Positions 17,695 to 27,026 of a stretch of DNA of 64,000 nucleotides are shown in pieces. The DNA is from JAEZVV01 sp036652035. GTDB lineage: Bacteria; Pseudomonadota; Gammaproteobacteria; Burkholderiales; Burkholderiaceae_F. The stretch spans positions 62,001-126,000 of the forward strand of contig JAVVWR010000001.1 in the NCBI GenBank assembly GCA_036652035.1, in the 5' to 3' direction. The translations under genes and the position numbers were made by a program. Under the pieces are notes generated by a model that saw nothing but the letters and a program-made list of their open reading frames with translations, did no database searches and had not been told where the DNA came from. The stretch's first letter is position 1; every line of letters starts with the position of its first letter.

Positions 17695-18075
17695 CTAGAA
17701 AAGTTCGACCGCGCCCGCGGTCATCCCGGTCTGACTGACGGGGTGATGCTGCGATCGCGGCGCCAGCGCATGCCCCGGCGTGGATTCGCCAGTCGCCGCC
17801 CCCGCCGCCTCGAGCAGAGCCAGACGGCGCTGCGCATGAGTGACCAGTTGCAAAGCCATGTCTTCGAATTGCAGCGCGCCGACGGCTTGTGCCAGCGCAG
17901 CGTCGTGGGCGACGCTGCCGCGGTCGGCGCTCGCCACCACGCCGAACGCCTGCGCCAGTTGACCACCGGCCTCGGCAATGAGCACGCGCAAGCGATCGAG
18001 GTCGGCGGCAATCGCGGCGCATTCCTGCGCGATGCGATCACCCGCTTCGTCGCCACCTTGAATGACGGGATTCAT
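17695..18075 (-). CDS. Small CheZ-like chemotaxis protein (candidate CheY phosphatase)
   Basis: This predicted helical cytoplasmic protein of 126 residues starts MNPVIQGG; upstream in-frame starts would add low-complexity sequence. The centre reads AVGALQFEDMALQLVTHAQ. The D72-xxx-Q76 spacing matches the catalytic D-LTG-Q motif of CheZ, which is DFHDLTGQ in the true CheZ of this window. The tail ends AVELF, similar to the IELF end of CheD. It stands immediately upstream of cheY-cheA. I infer a CheZ-family or accessory phosphatase. The family assignment is tentative, but a chemotaxis role is likely from context. Confidence 0.65.
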   Translation of the reverse strand: MNPVIQGGDEAGDRIAQECAAIAADLDRLRVLIAEAGGQLAQAFGVVASADRGSVAHDAALAQAVGALQFEDMALQLVTHAQRRLALLEAAGAATGESTPGHALAPRSQHHPVSQTGMTAGAVELF

Positions 18076-18222
18076 GAGGGAGCTATCGGCATTGGCGCGG
18101 CGCTCTTGAGCCCCGTTCCCGCCAGCGGCGCGCGCAGAAAACCCCCAGCGCTGGCGCCAGCGCCCGCAGCGCACCACGCCGCCGCCCAGACCATCGTTTT
18201 CCCGCGCCGCCCGGCACTCCAC

Positions 18223-20016
18223 CTAGGGCGGCGCCACCGGCCTCTGCTCGGCCTCGACCCGGTCGCGCCCCTCATGTTTGGCGCGGTAGAGCGCCATGTC
18301 GGCGCGATCGAGCAGGGCCTCGAGCGGCTCATCGAACTGCCATTGCGAGACGCCTGCCGAGAACGTCAGCGGATGCGGCGCACCATTGACCTCGAACGGC
18401 CGCTCGACCAGCTCATGCTGCAAGCGGGTGCCGGCCAACAGCGCATCGCTCAGCCCGCTGCCCGGCAAGAGAACGGCGAATTCCTCGCCGCCGATGCGGG
18501 CGATCGCATCGGTCGGCCGCAGCGAGGCCATCATCACCGTCACCAGATGAACCAGTGCGCGGTCGCCCGCCACATGCCCGAGACTGTCGTTGAGCGCCTT
18601 GAAGCGGTCGAGGTCGATCATCAGCAAAGCGAGCGACGCGTCGTAGCGGGCGGCACGGGCGGATTCGACCGCGAACGCCTCCTCCAGACCGCGCCGGTTG
18701 AGAGCGCCGGTGAGCGGATCGCGCTGCACCAGCGACGAGATCTGCAGCAGTTCACGCTCGAGTTCGCGCACCCGCTGCTCGTACTCATCGACCCGGCGGC
18801 GCGACTCGTTCAACTCGTGACGGGCGCGCTGGATGTCGCCACGAACCTCGCTGGTGTCGGCCAGCAAGCCTTGAACAATGCGCGACAGACTGCCGAAATC
18901 CTCGGCCTGCTCAAGCTTGTGCGCCCAGTTATCAACCCGCTCGTAGTAGTGGCCGGCGCTGTCGCTCATCATGCCGATGCGCTCGATCAAGGTGCCCAGC
19001 ATTTCGCGCAAGGCCACCTTGGCTTCGGCCAGACCGCGCCGCGCCATCGCCTGCTGCGCAATCACTTGCGCCAAGGTCTGCTCGGCGCTGGTGAGCGCGT
19101 CCGAACCGATCGGACCGGCCAGCAGGGCGCGGATCGGTTCGAGCTGACCCGCCAGCCACGCCTCGTCCGGCGCCAGCGTTTTCATGTTGTCGCACAGCAG
19201 GGCGAGCAGGCGCGCCAGGCCGGCGCGAACCCGCGCCTGCTCTTCAGTCTCGCGCTCGACCACCCGCCCCAGATCGATCAGGCGCGGCCCCATGCCGTCC
19301 GGCAGCGCGCCCGCGGCGCGCAGCTCCTGGAGCACATCGATCGCGCGCGACCGGGCGAGCGCGCCATCCGGCAGAGCGGCTTCGAGCAGGCTGAGCGAGC
19401 GCAGAGCGAGCGCTTTCCACTGCGCGATCTCGCGCTCGGCATCGCCGTCGAGCGCGGGCGGCGCCAGCGGCACGGGCAACACGGGCGGCAATCGCGGCGG
19501 TTCAGCAGAATCGGCCGGCGCCGCCGGCTCGGGCGCGCTCGACCAGGAATCGATCAGCCGGGTCAGCCGTTCAAGCGCCAGCTCTGGCGTCTCGGCCCCC
19601 GACTCCGCCACCCGGGTCACGGCGTCGAGCTTGCGGGCGCGGGTCCAGCCCGGGTGAATCTGGTCGCACGCCTTGAGCATCGTGACCATCATCTGCGGCC
19701 AGTTCGATCCCGGCTCGCGCCGCTTGAGCGCGCGCTCGATCAGATCGACCACCGCCCCCCAAGCCTGAGACTGGGCCGCCTCGATCGCTGCCAGAGCCTC
19801 TTCACGCGTCAGCCGATGACTGCGAACCAGCTCCTTCAGCACCAGCCGCAGCGCGGCCAGCGGGGTATCGCCAGTGGGGGTTCCGGCCACTTCGCGCCAG
19901 GCCTCGGCATAAGCCTCGGGCGTCGGAACGGTCTTGCGCTCGGCGAGCAGGCGCAGGGTGCGACGGGCGATGTCGTAATCGCCACGCGCGGCGGCATCCG
20001 ATGAAACCGGCTTCAT
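18223..20016 (-). CDS. Diguanylate cyclase (GGDEF domain)
   Basis: The product has about 597 residues and is predicted to make cyclic di-GMP from two GTP. The N-terminal 400 residues are helical with no clear membrane segment. The C-terminal GGDEF domain begins QRDPLTGALNRRGLEEAF and has the active-site loop RIGGEEF, with an inhibitory I-site RPTD five residues before it, so product inhibition is expected. The ATG at 20016 is chosen over one at 20127 because the longer reading adds atypical sequence. It sits between flgL and the chemotaxis operon, suggesting control of motility. Confidence 0.9.
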   Translation of the reverse strand: MKPVSSDAAARGDYDIARRTLRLLAERKTVPTPEAYAEAWREVAGTPTGDTPLAALRLVLKELVRSHRLTREEALAAIEAAQSQAWGAVVDLIERALKRREPGSNWPQMMVTMLKACDQIHPGWTRARKLDAVTRVAESGAETPELALERLTRLIDSWSSAPEPAAPADSAEPPRLPPVLPVPLAPPALDGDAEREIAQWKALALRSLSLLEAALPDGALARSRAIDVLQELRAAGALPDGMGPRLIDLGRVVERETEEQARVRAGLARLLALLCDNMKTLAPDEAWLAGQLEPIRALLAGPIGSDALTSAEQTLAQVIAQQAMARRGLAEAKVALREMLGTLIERIGMMSDSAGHYYERVDNWAHKLEQAEDFGSLSRIVQGLLADTSEVRGDIQRARHELNESRRRVDEYEQRVRELERELLQISSLVQRDPLTGALNRRGLEEAFAVESARAARYDASLALLMIDLDRFKALNDSLGHVAGDRALVHLVTVMMASLRPTDAIARIGGEEFAVLLPGSGLSDALLAGTRLQHELVERPFEVNGAPHPLTFSAGVSQWQFDEPLEALLDRADMALYRAKHEGRDRVEAEQRPVAPP

Positions 20017-20189
20017 GTCATTTTTGCCTTGTCGGGGTCCGGGTCGAACCCAAGCGGTCGCCCCGATCGCCGCGCCAGGGCGGCATCGGAGTGGACGCTC
20101 CGGGTCGGTCAGCTTGACGCGTTCCACTGACGCCCGGAGCTATTGACCGCGACCGGCACGAGCGTCCGCTCCGCCGCCCGCCCCATGAA

Positions 20190-21407
20190 TCAGAGATAGT
20201 TAAAGAGCGACAGCCGCGAGATCGACGAATAGCTCTGCATCGCCGCCTGCAGCGCCAGCGAGGCCGAGGCGTTCTGAGTGGCGGCAACCGCAAAGTCGAG
20301 ATCTTCGACCGTCGCCAGCCGCGTCTGCTGCTGCAGCGTGCGGTCGTCGTTGAGGCTGCCGTAGGCATCGAGCTCGGCCAGCCCCGCGCCCATGGTCGAG
20401 CGCGTCGCCTGCAGGTGGGCGACAGCGCCATCGACCGAGGCGATCAGCCCGCCCAGCTGCGAGGTCATGCGGGCGCCGCCGGCCGGGTGGCCATCGACCG
20501 GTGTGCGCAGCAACGTGATCGCCTGCTGCAGGGTCTCGAACAAGGGCTGCGAACTCGCCGGCATGACCGTGAAGCTGTCGCCCGCGGCGGGAGCGCCACC
20601 GAGCTTGATGCTCATGCCGTCAAATTCGATCGAGGTCGGTGCCACGAACTTGCCGGTGGCGTTGCCCGCGGCCGGCGCCGGAACGATGGTGTAGGCCAGA
20701 TCGCCCGCCGCATCCGGGGCGATCGAGATCGTGTAGTTGCCCCCGGTCAATGCGCCGGGTTGGGTAACCGCGCCGACATCGATCGTGCCGGTGCCGGTGT
20801 TGGCCGCGTCCGCCGCGGTGACAAAGCTGCCATTGCCCGGCCGCATCGCGCCAAACAAGGCGTCGCCCGCGAACTTGACCTGCAGGAAGCGGCCGCTTGC
20901 CACCTCGACCGTCTGCCCCAGCGCACCGCCCTTGTAGCGGACCTGGTTGCCCATCTGGGCGTAGGGCGTGGCCTGATCGCGGCCGCCGGCAAAAAGATAG
21001 CCGCCGTCGCCATCGCTGGAATTGGCCAGACCCACCACGCGCGCCAGAACGCCCTCGAGCTCGTCGGCCAGGCTGGCGCGATCGGCATCGGTATAGGCGC
21101 CATTGCCGGCGGCCATCAGCAGGTCGCGCGCATTCATGGTCGCGTCGATCGCTCCGGTCACCGCGGTTTCTCCCAGCGACAGGGCATGGCGCGAGTAACT
21201 CTGGTTCTGCTTGAACTGGTCGAGCCGCGACAGCGAGCTGCGCAAATCAGCCGCGTTGGCCGCGCCCACGGGATCGTCGGCCGCGGTGGTGATCCGCTTG
21301 CCGCTGGTCATTTGAGCGTTGAGCGTGAGCAGTTCGCGCTGGCGCGCATTGATGTTGGCCGTCGTCGAACCGTAAAAGGCCGAGGTCGAAACACGAAACA
21401 GAGTCAT
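20190..21407 (-). CDS. flgL: Hook-filament junction protein FlgL
   Basis: FlgL (HAP3) joins the hook-side HAP1 to the flagellin filament. The 405-residue protein has the flagellin-like N-terminal coiled region (RVSTSAFYGSTTANINARQ ... LLTLNAQMTSGKRI) and a C-terminal helix (ATQNASASLALQAAMQSYSS) ending ISRLSLFNYL. The middle is a variable domain rich in Gly/Ala. It lies 8 bp downstream of flgK and is the last gene of the flg operon. Confidence 0.95.
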   Translation of the reverse strand: MTLFRVSTSAFYGSTTANINARQRELLTLNAQMTSGKRITTAADDPVGAANAADLRSSLSRLDQFKQNQSYSRHALSLGETAVTGAIDATMNARDLLMAAGNGAYTDADRASLADELEGVLARVVGLANSSDGDGGYLFAGGRDQATPYAQMGNQVRYKGGALGQTVEVASGRFLQVKFAGDALFGAMRPGNGSFVTAADAANTGTGTIDVGAVTQPGALTGGNYTISIAPDAAGDLAYTIVPAPAAGNATGKFVAPTSIEFDGMSIKLGGAPAAGDSFTVMPASSQPLFETLQQAITLLRTPVDGHPAGGARMTSQLGGLIASVDGAVAHLQATRSTMGAGLAELDAYGSLNDDRTLQQQTRLATVEDLDFAVAATQNASASLALQAAMQSYSSISRLSLFNYL

Positions 21408-21415
21408 GGCGGTCC

Positions 21416-23317
21416 TCAGCGTCCGATCGACAACACGGTGTCGAACAAGGCCTGGCCGGTAGCGACCACCTTGGCCGCCGCGGAGTATTGCTGCTGGTAG
21501 AGCATCAGCTTGGCCGCTTCTTCGTCGAGGTTGACACCCGACACCGACGTCTCGGCGCCGATCGCGTCTTTCATGACCATCAGCCCGGCCTCGGCAAACA
21601 TCTTGGCTCCGGCGGCGTCGGAGCCGATGCGCGCCACGATCGACGAATACAAGGTACCGAGCTTGCCGCTGTCGCCAATGCCGAAATCGGCCAGCTGGCC
21701 CATCGCGATCGCGTTGCGGCCATCGCCGGCGGTGCTCTGGTTCTTGCCGAAATTGACCACATCGCCCACTGCCGGCGTGCCGGCAAGGGTCAGCTCGCCG
21801 CCCGGAAACTTGATCGGCGAGCCCGCCGTATACGTCCCGGTCGAGGTCGAGGTCGTGCCGTCGGGCAGGGTCCGGGTCAGCGTGTAATCGGTGGCGCTGG
21901 TAAAGCTCAGCTGGTAGCTGGCATCGAGCGCGGCCGGCGAATAAGCCGCGCCCGGCGCGATCGAGCCGACCGTGAGCGACCCCTGGTTGTCGTTGGGCAG
22001 CTTGGCCTCAAACGGGCCGGCGGCAGCGATCTCGTCGGGGCGCTTGATCGCCACGCTGATATTGGTCGCGGCATCGCGATACGGCTGGACCGTGAAGCGG
22101 TCACCGACCGCGCCCGCGACGTCGATCTCAAGCCCATCGACCGTCAGCTTGGGACCGGCCATCGGATCGAAGACCTTGCCGTCGGACAGCCGGGTTACCT
22201 CATACGCCACGCCGCCCATGCCGTCGTCGACCGCGGCGATTTCGTAATCGCTCGCCACCAGCTGACTCGCGTCGGCAAAGCTCACCGCCACCGCGCTGCC
22301 GGCCGAATTGCCGCCATGCCCAAAAGCATGCGCGGCCGGCAGCGTGAAGAAATCGCCACCGGGCTGGCCCGAGACGGTCAGACCGAGCTTGTTCTGCTCG
22401 TTGAACTTCATCGCCATCGCGATCGCGAGCCGGCCCAGGTCGTTCTTGGCCTGCGGCACGTCCTGCGTGCTGAACTGCAGAATGCCGGCGACCGTTCCGC
22501 CGGCAATGGTCGAGGCGGGCAGAGCGATCACCTCGCCGCCGATCTTGACTCCGACCGCCAGCCGGCCCGGATCCTGCGGATCGCGCGTTACCGCCAGGCT
22601 CTCGGAGCGCTTGCCGGTCACCAGCGGCTGGCCGTTGGCGAGGAAAACATTGATCGAACCGTCGTCCTGCTCGGCCACCTGGACCCGCACCGAGCCGTTC
22701 AACTCGCGCACCGCCTGATCGCGCTGGTCAAGCAAGTCGTTGGGCGAGCGTCCCGCGCCACGCGCCAGGGCGATCCGGTCGTTCAGATCGGCAACCTGGG
22801 CGGCCAGGCGGTTGACGTTGTCGAGCTCCTGCCCCAGCTGCTTGTCGGCGCCCACCCCCATGCTCGTGACCTGGCCCGCGAGCTCGTTGAAGCGACCCGT
22901 CATCAGATTGGCGCTCGACAGCAGCGACTGGCGGCTGGCGCCATCACCCGGCCGCTGCGACAGGCTCTGGACCGATTTGAAAAGGTCGTCGATCGAGCCG
23001 CCGACGCTGCTCTCGCTGTTGGTAAAGAGCTTGGAGACGCTCGCGATCTGGTTGTAGTAGGCCGCGGTCTGGTTGGCCGTGGCCGTGGCCGAGTGCGCCT
23101 GACCGGTGAGAAATTCGTTGTAGACGCGGCGCACGTCAACGATCTCGGTGCCATTGCCGACGTACTGGCCGCCCAGGAACTGGCCGCCCAAGGAGCCAAA
23201 AATCGCCTCCTGGCGCTTATAGCCAGGAACCAGGGCGTTGCCGACGTTGTGGCTCGAGGTGCGCAGTGCCACGTAAGCGGCTTGCAACGCGGAATTGCCG
23301 ATCGAAAGCAGACTCAT
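21416..23317 (-). CDS. flgK: Hook-associated protein FlgK
   Basis: FlgK (HAP1) forms the first junction zone between hook and filament. The 633-residue protein has the N-terminal motif LLSIGNSALQAAYVALRTSSHNVGNA-type sequence (residues 3-28), an anti-sigma-independent variable centre, and the C-terminal helix containing VSGVNLDEEAAKLMLYQQ and AAKVVATGQALFDTVL. Length is normal. It lies 48 bp after flgJ and is followed closely by flgL. Confidence 0.96.
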   Translation of the reverse strand: MSLLSIGNSALQAAYVALRTSSHNVGNALVPGYKRQEAIFGSLGGQFLGGQYVGNGTEIVDVRRVYNEFLTGQAHSATATANQTAAYYNQIASVSKLFTNSESSVGGSIDDLFKSVQSLSQRPGDGASRQSLLSSANLMTGRFNELAGQVTSMGVGADKQLGQELDNVNRLAAQVADLNDRIALARGAGRSPNDLLDQRDQAVRELNGSVRVQVAEQDDGSINVFLANGQPLVTGKRSESLAVTRDPQDPGRLAVGVKIGGEVIALPASTIAGGTVAGILQFSTQDVPQAKNDLGRLAIAMAMKFNEQNKLGLTVSGQPGGDFFTLPAAHAFGHGGNSAGSAVAVSFADASQLVASDYEIAAVDDGMGGVAYEVTRLSDGKVFDPMAGPKLTVDGLEIDVAGAVGDRFTVQPYRDAATNISVAIKRPDEIAAAGPFEAKLPNDNQGSLTVGSIAPGAAYSPAALDASYQLSFTSATDYTLTRTLPDGTTSTSTGTYTAGSPIKFPGGELTLAGTPAVGDVVNFGKNQSTAGDGRNAIAMGQLADFGIGDSGKLGTLYSSIVARIGSDAAGAKMFAEAGLMVMKDAIGAETSVSGVNLDEEAAKLMLYQQQYSAAAKVVATGQALFDTVLSIGR

Positions 23318-23365
23318 GAATTCATCCTATTCTTCTCCCGACTATCGGCAGCCGCGGGCAAAACT

Positions 23366-24444
23366 TCAGGCGTCCGAGCGCAAGGCCTGGGTGCTGCGGA
23401 TCACCGCCGCCAGCTTGGCGCCGTACTGCGGATCGGTCGCGTAGCCCGCCTGCTGCAGGCCGTGAGCGAATTCGCCGGCACTGCGGCCACGCCCCACCAC
23501 ATGGGCGTAACGCGGGTTATTCACCAGCAGCCGCGCGTAATCCTGGAAGGCCTCCACATCGCTCGCGTAGGCGCGAAACTTCTCGACCCGTTTTTCAGCC
23601 CGGCCGTTGACGTATTCGGTGGTGGTCACGGCCACCGTGCGACCGCTCCAGCCCGCGCCCGCCTTGATGCCAAACAGATTGTGGGTGGGCTGCCCGGTGC
23701 CGGGGTCGCGGATCTCGTGGCGGCCCCAGCCCGACTCCAGCGCCGCCTGGGCGACGATGAACTGGGCCGGAATGCCGGTCGCCTGCGCGGCCGCTTGCGC
23801 GGGGGCAACGACGCGGTTGACGAAATCGCGCTGCCGGGCCTTGCCATCACCGGCGGCCGGNNNNNNNNNNNNNNNNNNNNNNNNNNNNNNNNNNNNNNNN
23901 NNNNNNNNNNNNNNNNNNNNNNNNNNNNNNNNNNNNNNNNNNNNNNNNNNNNNNNNNNNNCGGCGGCCGGTGCCATCGCGCGCGCGGCCTGGATCGAGGC
24001 GGCCGTGGCCGCCCCCACATCGGCCGGGCGCCCGATCGCCGGCATCGCCGGCGCCTGCGGCCGGCGCGGCGCGTAAGGCTTGAGCTCGGGCGTGGCCAGA
24101 CCTGCGCGCGGATCGACCTGGCGCTCGAGCTGGCGCGCGATCATCTCGGCCAGCCCGGTGCCGCGCGCGGCCATCTTGGCCGCCATTTCCTGGTCGAGCA
24201 TGCCTTGCGCCAGGTCGCGGGTGGGCGAGTCGAACAGTTCGGATTTGGGGCCGCCCTCGCGCATGTTCTTCATGACCATGTTCATGAAGAGCGCTTCGAA
24301 CTGCTGCGCCACCTGGCGCGCGGCGGCCTTGGGGTCGGCCTGGGCGGCGCGCTTGAGATCGGCCAGGGCACGGGCGTCGCCCGCCAGACCGGCCGCGCTC
24401 TCGCCCATGCCACCTAGCGAACCGAGAGGACCGAGCGGCTTCAT
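23366..24444 (-). CDS. flgJ: Rod-assembly peptidoglycan hydrolase FlgJ, interrupted by an assembly gap
   Basis: FlgJ caps the growing rod and cuts peptidoglycan to let it through. The N-terminal rod-binding domain is clear (ARQVAQQFEALFMNMVMKNM). After the gap, the glucosaminidase domain shows FIVAQAALESGWGRHEI with the catalytic Glu, and NLFGIKAG. The 100 N at 23861-23960 lie in the Ala/Pro-rich linker. Both flanks carry the same 10 bases; merging them gives one uninterrupted reading frame of about 322 residues, a normal FlgJ length. The ATG shares bases with the flgI stop. Confidence 0.94.
23861..23960. other. Assembly gap (100 N) inside flgJ
   Basis: There are exactly 100 N. The ten bases before it (23851-23860) and after it (23961-23970) are identical, cggcggccgg. 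Collapsing the gap onto one copy keeps flgJ in frame, so the true gap may be absent. Confidence 0.9.
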
Positions 24445-25547
24445 CAGATCACCTCGAGCTCGGCCTTGAGCGAGCCCGCCGCCTTGAGCGCCTGCAAGAT
24501 GCCGAGCAAATCCTGTGGCGTGGCGCCCAGCAGGTTGAGCGCGTGCACCACCTCGGTGAGGTTGGCGCCGCCGTCGATCTGCAACACCTTGCCGCCCTCC
24601 TGCTTGACGCTGATATCGGGGTTCTGCGTCACCACGGTCTGGCCTTGCGAGAACGGCGCCGGCTGCGAGACCTGCGGATTGGCCTGGATGCTCACCTGCA
24701 GGTTGCCGTGGGCGACCGCCGCCGGCTCGAGCCGCACCGCGCGGTTGATCACCACCGAGCCGGTGCGGCCGTTCAAGACCACGCGCGCGGCCGGGATCAC
24801 GCTCGGCACGTCGATGTTTTCGAGCTCGCCCATGAACCGCACGCGGGCATTGGGTTCGCCCGGGGCCCGCACCTGGATCACCCGGCCATCGAGCGCGGTC
24901 GCGGTGCCGGCGCCGTGGCGGGTATTGATCGCTTCGGCCACGCGGCCGGCGGCGGTGAAGTCGGTGGCGTTGAGTTCGAGTTGCACGCCATCGCTCATCA
25001 AAAACGGGGTTTCCACCGCGCGCTCGACCGTCGCGCCACTGGGGATCCGGCCGGCGTTGAGCGAATTGATCTGAACCTTGGAGCCGCCCGCCGCCGCGCC
25101 CGCGCCGCCCACCAGAACGTTGCCCTGGGAGATCGCGTAGACCTCGCCGTCGGCGCCCTTGAGCGGCGTCATCAGCAAGGTGCCGCCGCGCAGCGAACGC
25201 GCGTTGCCCATCGAACTGACCGTGACATCGACCTGCTGACCGGGCTGGGCAAAGGCCGGCAGGCTGGCCGTGACCATCACCGCGGCGACGTTGCGCAGCT
25301 GCAGGTTCTGCCCCGGCGGCAAGGTGATGCCGAGCTGCTTCAACATCGACTGCAAGGTCTGGGTCGTAAACGGCGTCTGGGTGGTCTGGTCACCCGAGCC
25401 GTCGAGACCGACCACCAGGCCGTAGCCGAGCAGCTGGTTGGGGCGCACGCCTTGCACGCTCGCCAGGTCCTTGATCCGTTCGGCCTGGGCCGGCACTACC
25501 GCGGCCAAGGCCAGAGCCGCCAGCAGGATTCGAAGCGATTTCATCAC
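24444..25547 (-). CDS. flgI: Flagellar P-ring protein FlgI
   Basis: FlgI builds the periplasmic P-ring around the rod in the peptidoglycan layer. The 367-residue precursor has a Sec signal peptide (MMKSLRILLAALALAAVVPAQA, cleavage after about residue 22). The mature start AERIKDLASVQGVRPNQLLG is typical, followed by GYGLVVGLDGSGDQT. The C-terminus contains the conserved NLTEVVHALNLLGATPQDLL. It overlaps flgH by 4 bp and flgJ by 1 bp. Confidence 0.97.
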   Translation of the reverse strand: MMKSLRILLAALALAAVVPAQAERIKDLASVQGVRPNQLLGYGLVVGLDGSGDQTTQTPFTTQTLQSMLKQLGITLPPGQNLQLRNVAAVMVTASLPAFAQPGQQVDVTVSSMGNARSLRGGTLLMTPLKGADGEVYAISQGNVLVGGAGAAAGGSKVQINSLNAGRIPSGATVERAVETPFLMSDGVQLELNATDFTAAGRVAEAINTRHGAGTATALDGRVIQVRAPGEPNARVRFMGELENIDVPSVIPAARVVLNGRTGSVVINRAVRLEPAAVAHGNLQVSIQANPQVSQPAPFSQGQTVVTQNPDISVKQEGGKVLQIDGGANLTEVVHALNLLGATPQDLLGILQALKAAGSLKAELEVI

Positions 25548-26221
25548 AGTGGCGACCAGGCGTTGAAGAAGCGGGCGAGCCAGCCCTGGGTCTGGGCATC
25601 CTCGATATAGCCGCCGCCCGAGTAGTCGATCCGGACGTCGGCGATCGCGGTCGACAAGACGGTGTTGCCAGGCTGGATGTTCTTGGGATCGACCACGCCC
25701 TGGAACTTGAGCGTCTCCGAGTTCTGGCGAATCCCGATCTGCTTTTCGCCCGCGACCAGCAGGTTGCCATTGGGCAGGACCCGGATCACGGTCGAGGTGA
25801 TGGTGCCGGTAAACAGATTCGAGCTTTCGGTCGCGCCCTTGCCTTCAAACTTGTTGTCGGTGTCGGCGGTGAGGCGCGGCCCGCTGATGCCCACGCCCTT
25901 GACCCCGCGCAGCGCCTTGATGCCGGCGTCGATCTCGGAGTTGCGGTCGGCCGAACTGCTGGCTTTTTGCGCGGCGTTGAGCTTTTCATTGAGCGTGATG
26001 GTCAGAACGTCACCCACGTAGCGCGGGCGGGCGTCCTCGAACAGCGGGCGGTAGCCGACCCCGGTGTAGATCCCGCCGCTGCGGCGTGGCGCCGCGCCCG
26101 CCGCCGGCGCGGGCGCTTCGGCGGTGGTGGGCGAGCTGACGATCACCGGCGGCCGCGGCGCGACGCAGCCGGCGAGCAACGCCACCAGCGCGGCACCGAT
26201 CCAGCGGCTTGGCATCGTCAA
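25544..26221 (-). CDS. flgH: Flagellar L-ring lipoprotein FlgH
   Basis: FlgH forms the L-ring in the outer membrane. The 225-residue precursor has a lipoprotein signal with lipobox LLAGC (lipidated Cys19). The mature part contains SGGIYTGVGYRPLFEDARPR, RYVGDVLTITLNEKLNA, and the C-terminal block NTVLSTAIADVRIDYSGGG typical of the family. It overlaps flgG and flgI by 4 bp each. Confidence 0.97.
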   Translation of the reverse strand: MTMPSRWIGAALVALLAGCVAPRPPVIVSSPTTAEAPAPAAGAAPRRSGGIYTGVGYRPLFEDARPRYVGDVLTITLNEKLNAAQKASSSADRNSEIDAGIKALRGVKGVGISGPRLTADTDNKFEGKGATESSNLFTGTITSTVIRVLPNGNLLVAGEKQIGIRQNSETLKFQGVVDPKNIQPGNTVLSTAIADVRIDYSGGGYIEDAQTQGWLARFFNAWSPL

Positions 26222-27000
26222 AGCTGCGACAGACGCTGCAGCATCTGGTCGCTGGTCTGGATCGCCTTGCTGTTGATGTCGTAGGCACGCTGGGTCGCGA
26301 TCATCGAGACCAGTTCCTCCACCACGTTGACGTTGCTGCCCTCGAGATAGCCTTGCTGGATCAGCCCCAGCCCGTTCTGTCCCGGGGTGTTGACGGTCGG
26401 ATTGCCCGAGGCCGCCGTCTCCAGATAGAGGTTGTTGCCGCGCGACTCGAGACCGGCCTCGTTGATGAAGCTCGCCAACTGGAGCTGGCCGATGGTCTGG
26501 AGCGCGGCCTGGCCCGAGAGCTTGACGCTGACCGTGCCGTCCTGACCGATGGTGACCGATTCGGCATTGGGCGGAATCGTGACCGAGGGCTGGAGCGCAA
26601 AGCCCGAGGCCGTCACCATCTGCCCGTTGCTGTCGACGTGAAAAGAGCCGTCGCGCGAATACGCGGTGGTGCCGTCGGGCAGGCCGATCTGAAAGAAGCC
26701 CTGGCCATTGACCGCCACGTCGAGCTGGTTGTTGGTCTGGGTCAGCGCGCCCTGGGTGAAGATCCGGCGCGTCGCCACCGAAGCCACGCCGGTGCCGACC
26801 TGCAAGCCGGTCGGCAGCTGGGTCTGCTCGGTGGTGTTGGCGCCCGACTGGCGCAGGTTGACGTACAACATGTCCTCGAACTGCACCTTGCCGCGCTTGT
26901 ACGCCGTGGTGCTGACGTTGGCGAGGTTGTTCGAGATCGTGTCCAGCTGCATTTGCTGGGCGTCCATCCCGGTCTTGGCAATCCAGAGGCTGCGGATCAT
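26218..27000 (-). CDS. flgG: Flagellar distal rod protein FlgG
   Basis: FlgG makes the distal rod. The 260-residue protein shows the rod/hook N-terminal motif (MIRSLWIAKTGMDAQQMQL ... ISNNLANVSTTAYKRGKV), the central FlgG signature, and a C-terminal helix with SNVNVVEELVSMIATQRAYD. Length matches the family. It lies 26 bp after flgF. Confidence 0.97.
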   Translation of the reverse strand: MIRSLWIAKTGMDAQQMQLDTISNNLANVSTTAYKRGKVQFEDMLYVNLRQSGANTTEQTQLPTGLQVGTGVASVATRRIFTQGALTQTNNQLDVAVNGQGFFQIGLPDGTTAYSRDGSFHVDSNGQMVTASGFALQPSVTIPPNAESVTIGQDGTVSVKLSGQAALQTIGQLQLASFINEAGLESRGNNLYLETAASGNPTVNTPGQNGLGLIQQGYLEGSNVNVVEELVSMIATQRAYDINSKAIQTSDQMLQRLSQL

Positions 27001-27026
27001 CGCGTTTTCCTGTCGCCGCCCGCGCC

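Noticed and set aside
18076..18222. N-terminal extension of the small CheZ-like protein
   Set aside because: The extra 49 residues are low-complexity Arg/Gly sequence, and the start MNPVIQ gives a compact helical protein.
21488..24076. 862-residue plus-strand frame opposite flgK and flgJ
   Set aside because: Antisense to well-supported flagellar genes and crosses the N-run.
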